Shown: in pieces, positions 9,563 to 17,697 of the stretch
Numbering within the stretch: the stretch's first letter is position 1
Layout of the letters: each line of letters starts with the position of its first letter
NCBI GenBank assembly: GCA_009780115.1
Contig: WRAQ01000025.1
Span: forward strand, 1 to 46,370
Source of the DNA: Lachnospiraceae bacterium
Lineage (GTDB): Bacteria > Bacillota > Clostridia > Lachnospirales > Lachnospiraceae
Length of the DNA: 46,370 bases
Direction of reading: 5' to 3'
Notes under the pieces: model-generated
Databases searched by the model: none
Seen by the model: only the letters and a program-made list of their open reading frames with translations
Told to the model about the DNA's origin: nothing
Made by a program: the position numbers and the translations under genes

Positions 9563-10912
9563 ATGAATAACCTAACCGAACTCGAAAAAATGATTGACGA
9601 AAAGCAATTTAAACTTTTGCGTACCGGCATAACGGACGTCAACCCTGCTGATATTGCGGCATTAATTGAAGAGCTGCCGATAGATAAAGGGGTAGTCCTG
9701 TTTAGGGTTTTGCCAAAGGATATGGCATCGGACGTTTTTGCCAATTTATTTCATGAAATCCAACAGGCGCTGATTGAGCGCTTATCTGCGAAAGAAATCT
9801 TCGAGGTAATTGAAGAATTGTTCCTCGATGATACAGTCGATTTTATCGAAGAAATGCCTGCGATTATCGCCAAAAGAGTTCTTGCTAATGTTACCAGCGA
9901 AACAAGGGAGCTTATTAATCAACTGCTGAAATATCCCGAAGATTCGGCCGGAAGTATTATGACGGTAGAGTACGTTGATTTAAAGAGCCACTTGACTGTC
10001 GCCCAGGCATTTGAACGAATCCGGCGGATTGGCCTGGACAAAGAAACGATTTATACTTGTTATGTCACTGATTCAGAACGGGTGCTCAAAGGTGTCGTTT
10101 CGGTGAAAACGCTTTTACTTTCTGAACCGGAGGAAATCGTTGGCGATATTATGGATACCAGCATTATTTTCACTACTACCGACACCGACCGGGAAGAAGT
10201 TGTCTTGCTTTTTGACAAATACGACTTGATTAATATCCCCGTGATGGACTCGGAAAGCCGTTTGGTTGGAATTATCACGGTTGACGATATTATTGATGTT
10301 GTCCAGGAAGAGGCAACGGAAGACTTTGAAAAAATGGCGGCGATGTCACCCTCGGACAAACCTTATCTGAAAACATCGGTTCCGCAGTTGGCGAAAAACC
10401 GGATTACCTGGTTATTTGTGATGATGTTTGCTGCGATGATAACCGGCGGGATAATCGGGCGGTTTGAAGAAGCGATTATGGTTGTCCCCTTATTGATGGT
10501 ATTTGTCCCAATGTTGATGGATACCGGCGGTAACTCAGGTGCCCAAAGTTCAACGATGGTAATTCGCGGTATGGCATTAATGGAGATAACAACCAAGGAT
10601 TTTATAAAGATTATCTGGAAAGAAATGCGGGTTGGCTTGCTGGTCGGCTTACTTCTTTCAACGGTTAATTTTCTCCGTGTTTACTTAACTTATAATAATA
10701 ACCCTGATATTTTGCGGATATGTGTGACGGTAAGTGCGACCTTATTATTTACAGTTGTAGTAGCTAATATAATTGGCGGGCTTCTACCGATTGTTGCCAA
10801 AAAATGCCGGATTGACCCGGCTGTAATGGCGGCGCCGTTAATTACAACGATTGTTGATGCAATGTCGCTAATCGTTTATTTCTGGCTCGCAACAGTTCTT
10901 TTAAGTATATAG
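9563..10912 (+). CDS. mgtE: Magnesium transporter MgtE
   Basis: 449 residues, the usual MgtE length. In order: an N-terminal helical MgtE_N superhelix (about 1-125), a CBS-domain pair (about 130-255), a connecting helix, then five membrane segments (about 280-449). The family signature DTGGNSGAQSSTM lies in the first half of the membrane domain. MgtE is a Mg2+ channel of the cytoplasmic membrane; the N and CBS domains sense intracellular Mg2+ and close the pore. The ribosome site GGAGGTGG precedes the ATG. No M-box-like leader could be recognised between 9345 and 9562. Possibly cotranscribed with the 40-residue ORF; a hairpin follows. Confidence 0.95.
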   Translation: MNNLTELEKMIDEKQFKLLRTGITDVNPADIAALIEELPIDKGVVLFRVLPKDMASDVFANLFHEIQQALIERLSAKEIFEVIEELFLDDTVDFIEEMPAIIAKRVLANVTSETRELINQLLKYPEDSAGSIMTVEYVDLKSHLTVAQAFERIRRIGLDKETIYTCYVTDSERVLKGVVSVKTLLLSEPEEIVGDIMDTSIIFTTTDTDREEVVLLFDKYDLINIPVMDSESRLVGIITVDDIIDVVQEEATEDFEKMAAMSPSDKPYLKTSVPQLAKNRITWLFVMMFAAMITGGIIGRFEEAIMVVPLLMVFVPMLMDTGGNSGAQSSTMVIRGMALMEITTKDFIKIIWKEMRVGLLVGLLLSTVNFLRVYLTYNNNPDILRICVTVSATLLFTVVVANIIGGLLPIVAKKCRIDPAVMAAPLITTIVDAMSLIVYFWLATVLLSI

Positions 10913-10919
10913 AAATAAT

Positions 10920-10945
10920 ACAGTTCATCTGAACTGTAATAATTT
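10920..10945 (+). terminator. Hairpin after mgtE, probable weak terminator
   Basis: A perfect 8-bp stem ACAGTTCA/TGAACTGT with a 2-base loop, 8 bases after the mgtE stop, followed by AATAATTTTC. The T-run is short, so termination may be partial. Confidence 0.5.
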
Positions 10946-10973
10946 TCTTGTAGACCAATCTGCCAAAAACGGC

Positions 10974-10979
10974 TATAAT
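10974..10979 (+). promoter_or_regulatory. -10 element before the Cys-repeat protein gene
   Basis: A perfect TATAAT. A weak -35 (TAGACC at 10951-10956, 17 bases upstream) is the best partner. It lies 80 bases before the ATG at 11060. Confidence 0.45.
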
Positions 10980-10994
10980 AGTGTGAAGAGATTT

Positions 10995-11032
10995 TCAAAG
11001 TTTGCATTTTGGCCTATTGGTCAAAGTTTGCA
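10995..11032 (+). repeat. Direct repeat TCAAAGTTTGCA in the 5' leader
   Basis: Two exact 12-base copies at 10995-11006 and 11021-11032, 26 bases apart, between the TATAAT and the ribosome site of the next gene. They could be a regulator site or part of an RNA structure. No regulator can be assigned. Confidence 0.5.
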
Positions 11033-11059
11033 AGACGAGCATAGAGGGAAAAAGAGCAA

Positions 11060-12070
11060 ATGGGTGCGATTTTTAAGGTACTTAATTCTTTTTTGGGTAT
11101 TTTGGCTATTATCACATGCCTTGCGGCGGTATGTATTATTATATATTCCATCGTAAGGCCTGATTTGAGTAGATTTGGAATTGGAAACAGCATTATTACG
11201 GTTGATGATGAGGATAATGAAGCAGATAATAATGATAACAACGGTGAAACCGATCCGGAAGATTCAAACCAAGAGGGAAATGAACATCAACATGATTTTA
11301 AAGAAGAAGTTTATAATCAGCCAACTTGTTTAGATAACGGGCGCTTGATTTTCATGTGTGATTGCGGCAATCATTATTATGAATACATAAATGCCGAAGG
11401 GCACAAACCCGGCGAATGGCAGATTATTGTTGCCCCGACGGCTACACTTGAAGGGGAACGGATTAGAACTTGTCTTGTCTGTCATGAGACGGTAGCCCGC
11501 GAATGGCTTCCGCCGCTCGGAGAAGAAGATGCTTCGCCATCACCCTCACCGCATGTACATAATTATATCGCTTCGGTTTTAAATGAACCGACTTGTACAG
11601 TATCGGGAATCCGCTTATTTTCCTGCTCTTGCGGTTCATATTATCAGGAACACATTCATGCAAGCGGGCATTTGGCGGCCGATTGGGTTGTTGTTACCGA
11701 ACCAACCACAGCGCGGGCCGGTGTGCGGCAGCGCATTTGCAATGTTTGCCATACATTGGTAGATTCACAGCAAATCCCAAGGCTGACCGGGCCGGCGGCT
11801 TCCGCTTCCCCGGGTGCCTCGCCAGGCGCTTCCCCGGGTGCTTCGCCAGGTGCCTCACCGAGTGCTTCACCAGGCGGTTCACCAAGCCCGCACACCCATA
11901 CGTTTGTTTTTTATACTTATAGGGAGCCGACTTGTACGGAAAGGGGTATCCGTACCGGAAATTGTATTTGCGGGGCGGAAGAGAGTGAACCGATTGAGAT
12001 AAATAAAGATAACCACAACTTTAATGTTAGCGGGACTTGCATACGTTGCGGGGTTTCCCGAAATCCGTAA
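11060..12070 (+). CDS. Membrane-anchored protein with three Cys-rich (CxCG/CxxCH) repeats
   Basis: 336 residues. One N-terminal membrane segment (about residues 8-32) is followed by an acidic Asn/Asp/Glu-rich linker and three related modules. Each opens with 'H.H.F', then 'PTC...G.r...C.CG'; the first two continue with 'GH....W.v...PT...G.r.r.C.VCH'. Modules are separated by low-complexity linkers, first PSPSP-like and then a run of GASP units at about 11808-11885. The Cys spacing resembles zinc-binding or disulfide-stabilised repeats seen in clostridial surface proteins. There is no sortase signal; it is probably an extracellular protein with a signal-anchor. It ends 18 bases before the RND permease gene, suggesting cotranscription. 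Function unknown. Confidence 0.75.
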   Translation: MGAIFKVLNSFLGILAIITCLAAVCIIIYSIVRPDLSRFGIGNSIITVDDEDNEADNNDNNGETDPEDSNQEGNEHQHDFKEEVYNQPTCLDNGRLIFMCDCGNHYYEYINAEGHKPGEWQIIVAPTATLEGERIRTCLVCHETVAREWLPPLGEEDASPSPSPHVHNYIASVLNEPTCTVSGIRLFSCSCGSYYQEHIHASGHLAADWVVVTEPTTARAGVRQRICNVCHTLVDSQQIPRLTGPAASASPGASPGASPGASPGASPSASPGGSPSPHTHTFVFYTYREPTCTERGIRTGNCICGAEESEPIEINKDNHNFNVSGTCIRCGVSRNP

Positions 12071-12088
12071 ACTTGAATAGAGTACATA

Positions 12089-15000
12089 ATGATTGAAAAA
12101 CTAAGTGTAAGAAAACCATATACAATTCTAGTCGGAGTATGCCTGGTCATCATCCTGGGCATTGTTTCTTTTACCCGGATGACTTCTGACCTGATGCCCA
12201 ATATCAGCCTGCCTTATGTCCTTGTGATGACAACTTATGTCGGGGCGAGCCCCGAAACGGTTGAGATGGTGGTTTCCCGTCCGGTTGAAGCGCAGATGGC
12301 GACCGTCAGCAATATCGAAAATATCAGCTCAATTTCGAATGAAAATTTTTCTTTAGTTATTCTTGAATTCGCCCAAAGTGCGAATATGGATGCTGTTTCC
12401 TTGGAGATACGTGAAAAAATCGACCAAATCAAACCTTTTTGGGATGATTCGGTTGGCAATCCGATTATTATGAAAATGAATCCGGATATGATGCCGGTAA
12501 TGATTTCCGCTGTTGGCGGAAGGAATATGTCATATTCTGAAATAAGTGAACTTGTCACTAGCAAAGTCGTGCCGGAGCTTGAAAGTATTGAAGGGGTTGC
12601 TTCGGTCAGTACTTCCGGCCTTTTGGAAGAAAGTGTCCATGTTATTATCCGTCAGGAAAAAATTGATGAAATAAATAAACAGGTCTTTGGCTTTATCGAA
12701 GGTGAAATGGCCGATGCAGAAAGGCAGTTGGCCGAAGGGCGGGAAGAAATATTAGACGGTCAGACAAAACTTGACGAAGCCCGGCAGGAACTTAATGATG
12801 CCCGCCGGGAGCTTCGGGACGGCCGGCGCGAAATCCACGATGGTCAAAATGAAATTGCTGATGGAAGAGCCGAGTTAGAAGAAGGCCGTGAAGAATTAGA
12901 AGAAAAGCGGGATGAAGTTATTGCCGAGTTAGCAGAAGCAGAAAAATTGCTTTTAACCGGCAAGGCTAGTTTGGAAGCGGCGAAGATACAGATAGTGACA
13001 AATACGGCAACGGTAAAAGGGTTGCTTGAAGGGCTGGAAAAAGCGCGGGAAGGGCAAAAATTACTTGAACAGGCGTTACAATTATTTGCCGGGTTAGCGC
13101 AATTACAAGATGGGATAAATTTGGTAGAAAACATGGTACTCCCGCTTATCGGCGGTATGATTTTGGGCGGTTCTGGTGATACGGTTATCAATGATCATGT
13201 TTCAGACCCGGTAACTGGTTCATTATTTGCAGCAATTATTGCAATGGATTCAAGTTTTGGAAGTATGTCCCTAAATAATGCAAATATAGCCCTCGGTTTT
13301 ACTTTAAGTACAATGAAAACTGAAGAAGCAAATTTGCTTACCCTTGCTTCCCAGGCAGGAATGAGCGAAGCCGAAGTAAATGCCCAAAAGGCAACCGTTG
13401 ATTCGACTATTGACCGCCTTACTACTGCAGTTCATGCCGCAACGATGGGGATGAGCGGTGACCAATATCTGGCCTTGATGGATACCCAACTTAAGGAAAT
13501 TGAAAAAAATCTCATTACAGTTGACAACGCAATCGTCGAGTTGGCGAAAGGTAATCTCACTGCGGCGATTGAATTTGCCAATGGCCAGATGATGGTGAGT
13601 TTGGGCGAGATGCAGTTAACAAGCGCTGAAGCTCAGCTTGAAGCCGCTTTGAAGCAACTTGAAGCCGGTGAAAAGCAGCTCGAAAGCGGGCAGGAGACAA
13701 TTGATGATAGCTTGGAAAAACTAAAAGAAGCTTTAGAGCAAGTTATTGAAGGTGAAGAAAAACTTGCCGAAGCGAAAGAAGATGCGTATCTTAGCGCTGA
13801 TATGCACGGCATTCTTACTGTCGATACGATCAGAGGATTGCTTTCAGCCCAGAATTTCTCAATGCCAAGTGGTTATGTGACGGAAGAAGGGGTTGACTAT
13901 CTCGTCCGTGTTGGTGACAAACCGGATGATATCGCTGCCCTTGCGGCGATGCCGTTGCTGAATATGAGGATGGAAGGGGTCGATATCATTACCCTTGATA
14001 TGGTTGCCGATGTCTTTAAAACTGATAACCTTGCCGAGATTTACACTAATGTTAATGGAAGTAACGGTATTATCCTGACGATTCAGAAGCAGACCGGTTA
14101 TTCAACCGGTGATGTTACTGACCGTTTGCTCAAGAAATATGACGACTTGATGGAGCAAGATGAGCGTTTAATCCTGATAACTTTCATGAATCAAGGTATC
14201 TATATTGATTTGGTTATGAACGCGATTATTAATAATGTAGTTTATGGTGCACTGCTTGCTATACTGTTCCTTGCCTTATTCTTACGCGATATCAAACCAA
14301 CCTTGGTTATTGCTTGTTCGATTCCGATTAGTTTGATTACGGCGGTTGTCTTAATGTATTTTTCCGGGGTGACACTAAATGTCATTTCTTTATCCGGCCT
14401 TGCCCTGGGGATGGGGATGTTAATTGACAATTCGATTGTGGTTATTGAAAATATATTCCGCCTTCGTGCGGAAGGTTATTCACGGGCTGAAGCGGCGATT
14501 GAGGGGGCAAAGCAAGTGCGGGGCGCGATTATTGCCGCGACCCTGACAACGATTTGCGTTTTTGCCCCGATTATTTTTACGGAAGGTATCACCCGTCAAT
14601 TATTTGTTGATATGGGCCTGACGATAGGATATTCACTTGGCGCAAGTCTTATTGTTGCAATGACCGTTGTCCCGGCTCTTGCTTCCAAGGTATTCAACAA
14701 AGCCGAAATCAAAGCCGAATACAAATGGTATCAAAAACTGGTTGATTTATATGAAAAAAGTCTGCATTTCAGTTTAAAACGTAAATATATCGTTATCGTC
14801 CCGGCGATTTTACTTTTGATAATCTCCGGCCTTGTTACATATTCCAAGGGATTCAAATTCATGGATGATATGGATAGCACCCAAATGTCACTTAGCATGG
14901 AGTTTCCGGCGAACACATTGCTTGAAACAACAGCGGCGGTAACTGATGAAGTGGTAGAGATTGTTCTCAATATTCCCGAAGTTATTGATGCCGGGGCGAT

Positions 15001-16309
15001 GGCCGGCGGCAACAATATGGGCATGTTATTCGGCGGCGGAATGGGTTCATCTGCTAATCAAACCAGCGTTTTTGTCCTGATGGGCGAAGACAAAAAGCGC
15101 ACCAATTTAGTAATTGCGGCGGAAATAGAAGAGTTGCTTGCCGATATCATCGAACGGGAAGAAATTGAATTAGCGATTCAAACTTCCGATATGGATATCA
15201 GCATGTTGAGTGGTACCGGTATTGTTATCAATATCACGGGACGTGAGCTTGACACCTTGCAGGCGATAGCGACAGAGATTGCGAAGATTGTAGAAACTGT
15301 TCCGGGTACGATTGATGTATCTGACGGTTCGGAAGACCAAAGCGGTGAGCTTCGGGTTATCGTTGACCGCAATATTGCGATTGAGTATGGTTTGACAGTT
15401 GCCCAGGTGTTCCAACAAGTACATGCAAAGTTAAGTACAGCAGCAAGTACGACCGCTTTACAAACGGAAATCCGCGATTATGACGTTTATGTCAAACATG
15501 CCGGTGATCTTGCATTAACCCGTGATACTTTAAAAGAAATCGAAATTGACGTAACTGACAGTGATGGCAGGAAAGCAAAAGTCAGCCTGTCAGAGATGGC
15601 AGTTTTTGAAGATACATTTTCACCTAATTCCATCAGGCGGCAGGATCAGACCCGTTATACCCCGGTAACGGCGGCGATTGCGGAAGGTTATAACGTGACC
15701 TTGGTGACAGCGGCGGTCGAACGGGCATTATCCGGTTACAGTTTACCCCCGGGTTATGAGCTTAGTTTTAGCGGCGAAGATGAGTTTATCGGGGAAGCAA
15801 TGGGACAGCTTTATTTAATGCTGTTGCTTGCATTACTGTTTATGTTTTTAATTATGGTTGCTCAATTCCAGTCGCTGACCAGCCCTTTTATTGTTATGTT
15901 CACCGTGCCGTTGGCATTTACCGGCGGTTTCCTTGCTTTACTTGCGAGTAATAATATTCTTAGTATCATCTCATTAATCGGCTTCATCCTGCTTGCCGGG
16001 GTTATCGTTAGTAACGGGATAGTCCTGATTGATTTCGTAAATCAGTTACGTGAACAGGGAATGAGTAAATATGATGCTTTGATTAAAGGCGGGCGGACGA
16101 GGCTCCGGCCGGTTCTGATGATGGCGATTACAACTATTCTTGCAATGTCGATGATGGTATTCTCACAAGATATGGGCGCGACTATTTCCCGCCCGATGGC
16201 GCTCGTTGCAATTGGCGGGCTGGCTTATGGGACATTGATGACCTTGTTCGTAATTCCTTGTATATATGACATGCTGAATAAAGACAGGGTAGTTTCAACG
16301 GAAAAATAA
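12089..16309 (+). CDS. RND-superfamily efflux permease (AcrB/ACR_tran-like) with coiled-coil insertion
   Basis: 1,406 residues, well above the ~1,030 of AcrB. The protein starts with a membrane segment and the AcrB-like porter region (motifs near 'MPNISLPYV', 'GASPETVE'). Between the porter halves is a long insertion with two charged heptad-rich coiled coils (about 210-290 and 500-580). Two six-helix membrane blocks follow, with 'GLALGMGMLIDNSIVVIENI' in the first and 'LIGFILLAGVIVSNGIVLIDF' split across the second. RND pumps use proton-motive force to export drugs, lipids or other amphiphiles. No membrane-fusion or outer-membrane partner is nearby, as expected for a Gram-positive cell. The ribosome site is weak, so translation may couple to the preceding gene. 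Substrate unknown. Confidence 0.9.
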   Translation: MIEKLSVRKPYTILVGVCLVIILGIVSFTRMTSDLMPNISLPYVLVMTTYVGASPETVEMVVSRPVEAQMATVSNIENISSISNENFSLVILEFAQSANMDAVSLEIREKIDQIKPFWDDSVGNPIIMKMNPDMMPVMISAVGGRNMSYSEISELVTSKVVPELESIEGVASVSTSGLLEESVHVIIRQEKIDEINKQVFGFIEGEMADAERQLAEGREEILDGQTKLDEARQELNDARRELRDGRREIHDGQNEIADGRAELEEGREELEEKRDEVIAELAEAEKLLLTGKASLEAAKIQIVTNTATVKGLLEGLEKAREGQKLLEQALQLFAGLAQLQDGINLVENMVLPLIGGMILGGSGDTVINDHVSDPVTGSLFAAIIAMDSSFGSMSLNNANIALGFTLSTMKTEEANLLTLASQAGMSEAEVNAQKATVDSTIDRLTTAVHAATMGMSGDQYLALMDTQLKEIEKNLITVDNAIVELAKGNLTAAIEFANGQMMVSLGEMQLTSAEAQLEAALKQLEAGEKQLESGQETIDDSLEKLKEALEQVIEGEEKLAEAKEDAYLSADMHGILTVDTIRGLLSAQNFSMPSGYVTEEGVDYLVRVGDKPDDIAALAAMPLLNMRMEGVDIITLDMVADVFKTDNLAEIYTNVNGSNGIILTIQKQTGYSTGDVTDRLLKKYDDLMEQDERLILITFMNQGIYIDLVMNAIINNVVYGALLAILFLALFLRDIKPTLVIACSIPISLITAVVLMYFSGVTLNVISLSGLALGMGMLIDNSIVVIENIFRLRAEGYSRAEAAIEGAKQVRGAIIAATLTTICVFAPIIFTEGITRQLFVDMGLTIGYSLGASLIVAMTVVPALASKVFNKAEIKAEYKWYQKLVDLYEKSLHFSLKRKYIVIVPAILLLIISGLVTYSKGFKFMDDMDSTQMSLSMEFPANTLLETTAAVTDEVVEIVLNIPEVIDAGAMAGGNNMGMLFGGGMGSSANQTSVFVLMGEDKKRTNLVIAAEIEELLADIIEREEIELAIQTSDMDISMLSGTGIVINITGRELDTLQAIATEIAKIVETVPGTIDVSDGSEDQSGELRVIVDRNIAIEYGLTVAQVFQQVHAKLSTAASTTALQTEIRDYDVYVKHAGDLALTRDTLKEIEIDVTDSDGRKAKVSLSEMAVFEDTFSPNSIRRQDQTRYTPVTAAIAEGYNVTLVTAAVERALSGYSLPPGYELSFSGEDEFIGEAMGQLYLMLLLALLFMFLIMVAQFQSLTSPFIVMFTVPLAFTGGFLALLASNNILSIISLIGFILLAGVIVSNGIVLIDFVNQLREQGMSKYDALIKGGRTRLRPVLMMAITTILAMSMMVFSQDMGATISRPMALVAIGGLAYGTLMTLFVIPCIYDMLNKDRVVSTEK

Positions 16310-16330
16310 TAGCTAAATAAGCATTAATAA

Positions 16331-16357
16331 TTAGCACTCAACAACGAAGAGTGCTAG
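16331..16357 (+). promoter_or_regulatory. CIRCE operator (HrcA site)
   Basis: TTAGCACTC, nine bases, GAGTGCTAG: the CIRCE consensus except for the final base. HrcA represses chaperone genes from this site. Here no chaperone gene follows, only an 8-codon ORF and a terminator. A matching -35/-10 pair could not be assigned with confidence. Confidence 0.85.
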
Positions 16358-16393
16358 TAAAAAAATACTATATATGGAAGGAGTTGTTTTATT

Positions 16394-16420
16394 ATGGCAG
16401 GTTTAATCCCGAAAGAGTAG
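16394..16420 (+). pseudogene. Eight-codon ORF behind CIRCE, possible remnant of a small heat-shock gene
   Basis: GGAAGGAG (16376-16383) is followed after 10 bases by ATG and eight codons (MAGLIPKE) ending at a TAG that lies inside the downstream terminator stem. CIRCE, ribosome site, start and terminator are those of a heat-shock gene, but the body is missing. Some Hsp20 proteins begin with a similar MAGL(V/I)P, so a deletion of hsp20 is plausible. A functional regulatory micropeptide cannot be excluded. The remnant reading is inference. Confidence 0.4.
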
Positions 16421-16452
16421 TATCGCCGGGTGGCGGGACTACTCTTTTTTTT
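16413..16452 (+). terminator. Strong rho-independent terminator
   Basis: The stem AAGAGTAGT/ACTACTCTT encloses a second GC-rich stem (CGCC/GGCG) and is followed by a run of eight or more T. It separates the CIRCE unit from the flavodoxin operon promoter, which begins 3 bases later. Confidence 0.85.
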
Positions 16453-16454
16453 GC

Positions 16455-16483
16455 TTGACAAAAGGCAACCTATTGCGTATAAT
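16455..16483 (+). promoter_or_regulatory. Consensus sigma-A promoter of the flavodoxin-MarR operon
   Basis: TTGACA (16455-16460), exactly 17 bases, TATAAT (16478-16483). Both hexamers are perfect consensus, so the promoter should be very strong unless repressed. Confidence 0.92.
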
Positions 16484-16504
16484 ATAATGTAGGTAATAGG
16501 TTGC
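16465..16504 (+). promoter_or_regulatory. Inverted-repeat operator flanking the -10 box
   Basis: A perfect 10-base inverted repeat, GCAACCTATT (16465-16474) and AATAGGTTGC (16495-16504). One arm lies in the promoter spacer and the other after the -10. Binding here would block RNA polymerase. The half-site resembles MarR-family operators, and a MarR gene is the last gene of this operon, so autoregulation is likely. Confidence 0.75.
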
Positions 16505-16530
16505 TTATATTATTTTGAGAGGAAAATAAA

Positions 16531-16998
16531 ATGAAAACATTGATTCTTTATGCCACAAAAAACGGTGCTGCCCGTGAGATAGCAGAGCGGATCGCAAAAA
16601 TAACCGGCGGTATAATCCACGATTTATCAAACGAAAATACTCCCGACCTTTCTCACTTCGACTGTATTATTCTCGGAAGTTCGATTTATGTAGGTATGGT
16701 CCGTAAAGAATTAAAAACATTTTTGGAGAAAAATGCGGATAATATCCGCGACAAAAAGCTCGGCTTATTTGTAAGCGGTTTAGACGAAAGCAGTGAAAAA
16801 GAATATTTCAAAAATAATTTTTCGGCCGAAATAATTAATGCGGCAAAAGCAATGAGTTTTTTAGGTGGGATATTTGACCCGAAGAAAGCAGGATTTTTTG
16901 GGCGTTTAGTTATGAAAGCCGCTGCCAAAAAATCGGAATATACAAATACAATAAGCGATGAAAAAATAAAGCAGTTTGCCGAGGTTATGAAAATATGA
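16531..16998 (+). CDS. Flavodoxin-domain protein (HemG/flavodoxin_5-like)
   Basis: 155 residues, one flavodoxin fold. The N-terminal LILYATKNGAAREIAERIA motif is the FMN phosphate-binding loop, and 'IILGSSIYVGM' is the second FMN loop. The length and the 'KKLGLFVSGL' strand match menaquinone-dependent protoporphyrinogen oxidase-like flavodoxins (HemG family), but no heme genes are nearby. A general electron-transfer or redox role is as likely. It is the first gene of an operon: its stop overlaps the next start as ATGA, and a MarR gene closes the unit. A ribosome site GAGAGGAA precedes the ATG. Confidence 0.85.
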   Translation: MKTLILYATKNGAAREIAERIAKITGGIIHDLSNENTPDLSHFDCIILGSSIYVGMVRKELKTFLEKNADNIRDKKLGLFVSGLDESSEKEYFKNNFSAEIINAAKAMSFLGGIFDPKKAGFFGRLVMKAAAKKSEYTNTISDEKIKQFAEVMKI

Positions 16999-17215
16999 AA
17001 AAGAAATTATTAATTGCGGGCGGAGTTTTTATTATTATTCTAACGGGATTTTTTATCGCTTTAACCAATGGGTTATCGGCGGGGAAATCAATTAAAATCA
17101 ATGGAATAAATTTGACGAATGTCAGTGATGGTAATTATGCGGGCCTTTAGCTGTTACAGGGGCAACTGTTTCTTCAAACGCGTATTTAAAGGCGATTGAA
17201 AATGCTTTTGATTAG
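16995..17215 (+). pseudogene. FMN-binding-domain protein, broken by internal deletion and frame change
   Basis: The first frame starts at an ATGA overlap with the flavodoxin gene. It encodes a membrane segment, then 'SIKINGINLTNVSDGNYAG', typical of the start of an FMN_bind protein, and stops at 17148-17150 after 51 residues. From 17150, in a different frame, the DNA encodes AVTGATVSSNAYLKAIENAF, the C-terminal end of the same domain, ending at 17215. The middle of the domain (several tens of residues) is missing. The intact protein would bind FMN and probably worked with the flavodoxin. A sequencing error cannot explain the missing middle. Confidence 0.75.
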
Positions 17216-17223
17216 GAGACTAA

Positions 17224-17679
17224 GTGAACAGAGACGATAAAATCAGTTATTTTTTCGGCAGTATTTTTTTGTTGGCGAATAAACTGCAAATATGGGGTGA
17301 TACAATAATCCCTGCCCTTACAACCAAGCAATTTTTTTTACTGATTTTTATTTTGAAAATGAATATTGATAAACCGACAATTAAAGATATTGCTGATTTT
17401 ACCGGGACAAGCCGCCAAAATGTCAAGAAGATGCTTGAACGTCTGGCGGCTTTAGGGTATGTTTCTTTTTCGCCTTCCGAATCTGATGCGCGGGCTTTAA
17501 TTGTCACCCTTACCGAAAAAACATTTACGTTTTTTTCTGAAAGCGAACAAAAGGGTGCGGAAGCCCTGACAGAATTATTCAAAGATATATCTGATGATGA
17601 GCTTGAACCGGCTATTCAAATCGTAAATAAGTTATTCAATAAATTGGAAGGGAGCGCTGAAAAATCCTCTCCGCCGTGA
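17224..17679 (+). CDS. MarR-family transcriptional regulator
   Basis: 151 residues with a GTG start, TAGGAG site 4 bases before it. The central winged helix-turn-helix spans about residues 45-105: 'TIKDIADFTGTSRQNVKKML' is the helix-turn-helix and 'LGYVSFSPSESDARALIVTL' includes the wing with the family's Asp-x-Arg. The flanking helices form the dimer interface. MarR proteins are ligand- or redox-responsive dimeric repressors. It closes the flavodoxin operon and probably binds the inverted repeat at 16465-16504. It faces the LuxR-type gene tail-to-tail. Confidence 0.92.
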   Translation: MNRDDKISYFFGSIFLLANKLQIWGDTIIPALTTKQFFLLIFILKMNIDKPTIKDIADFTGTSRQNVKKMLERLAALGYVSFSPSESDARALIVTLTEKTFTFFSESEQKGAEALTELFKDISDDELEPAIQIVNKLFNKLEGSAEKSSPP

Positions 17680-17697
17680 TATACCCCATTTTTTTAA

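Noticed and set aside
11593-11922. Alternative-frame ORFs over the GASP repeat region
   Set aside because: They are shadows caused by the repetitive GC-rich codons of the real gene on the plus strand.
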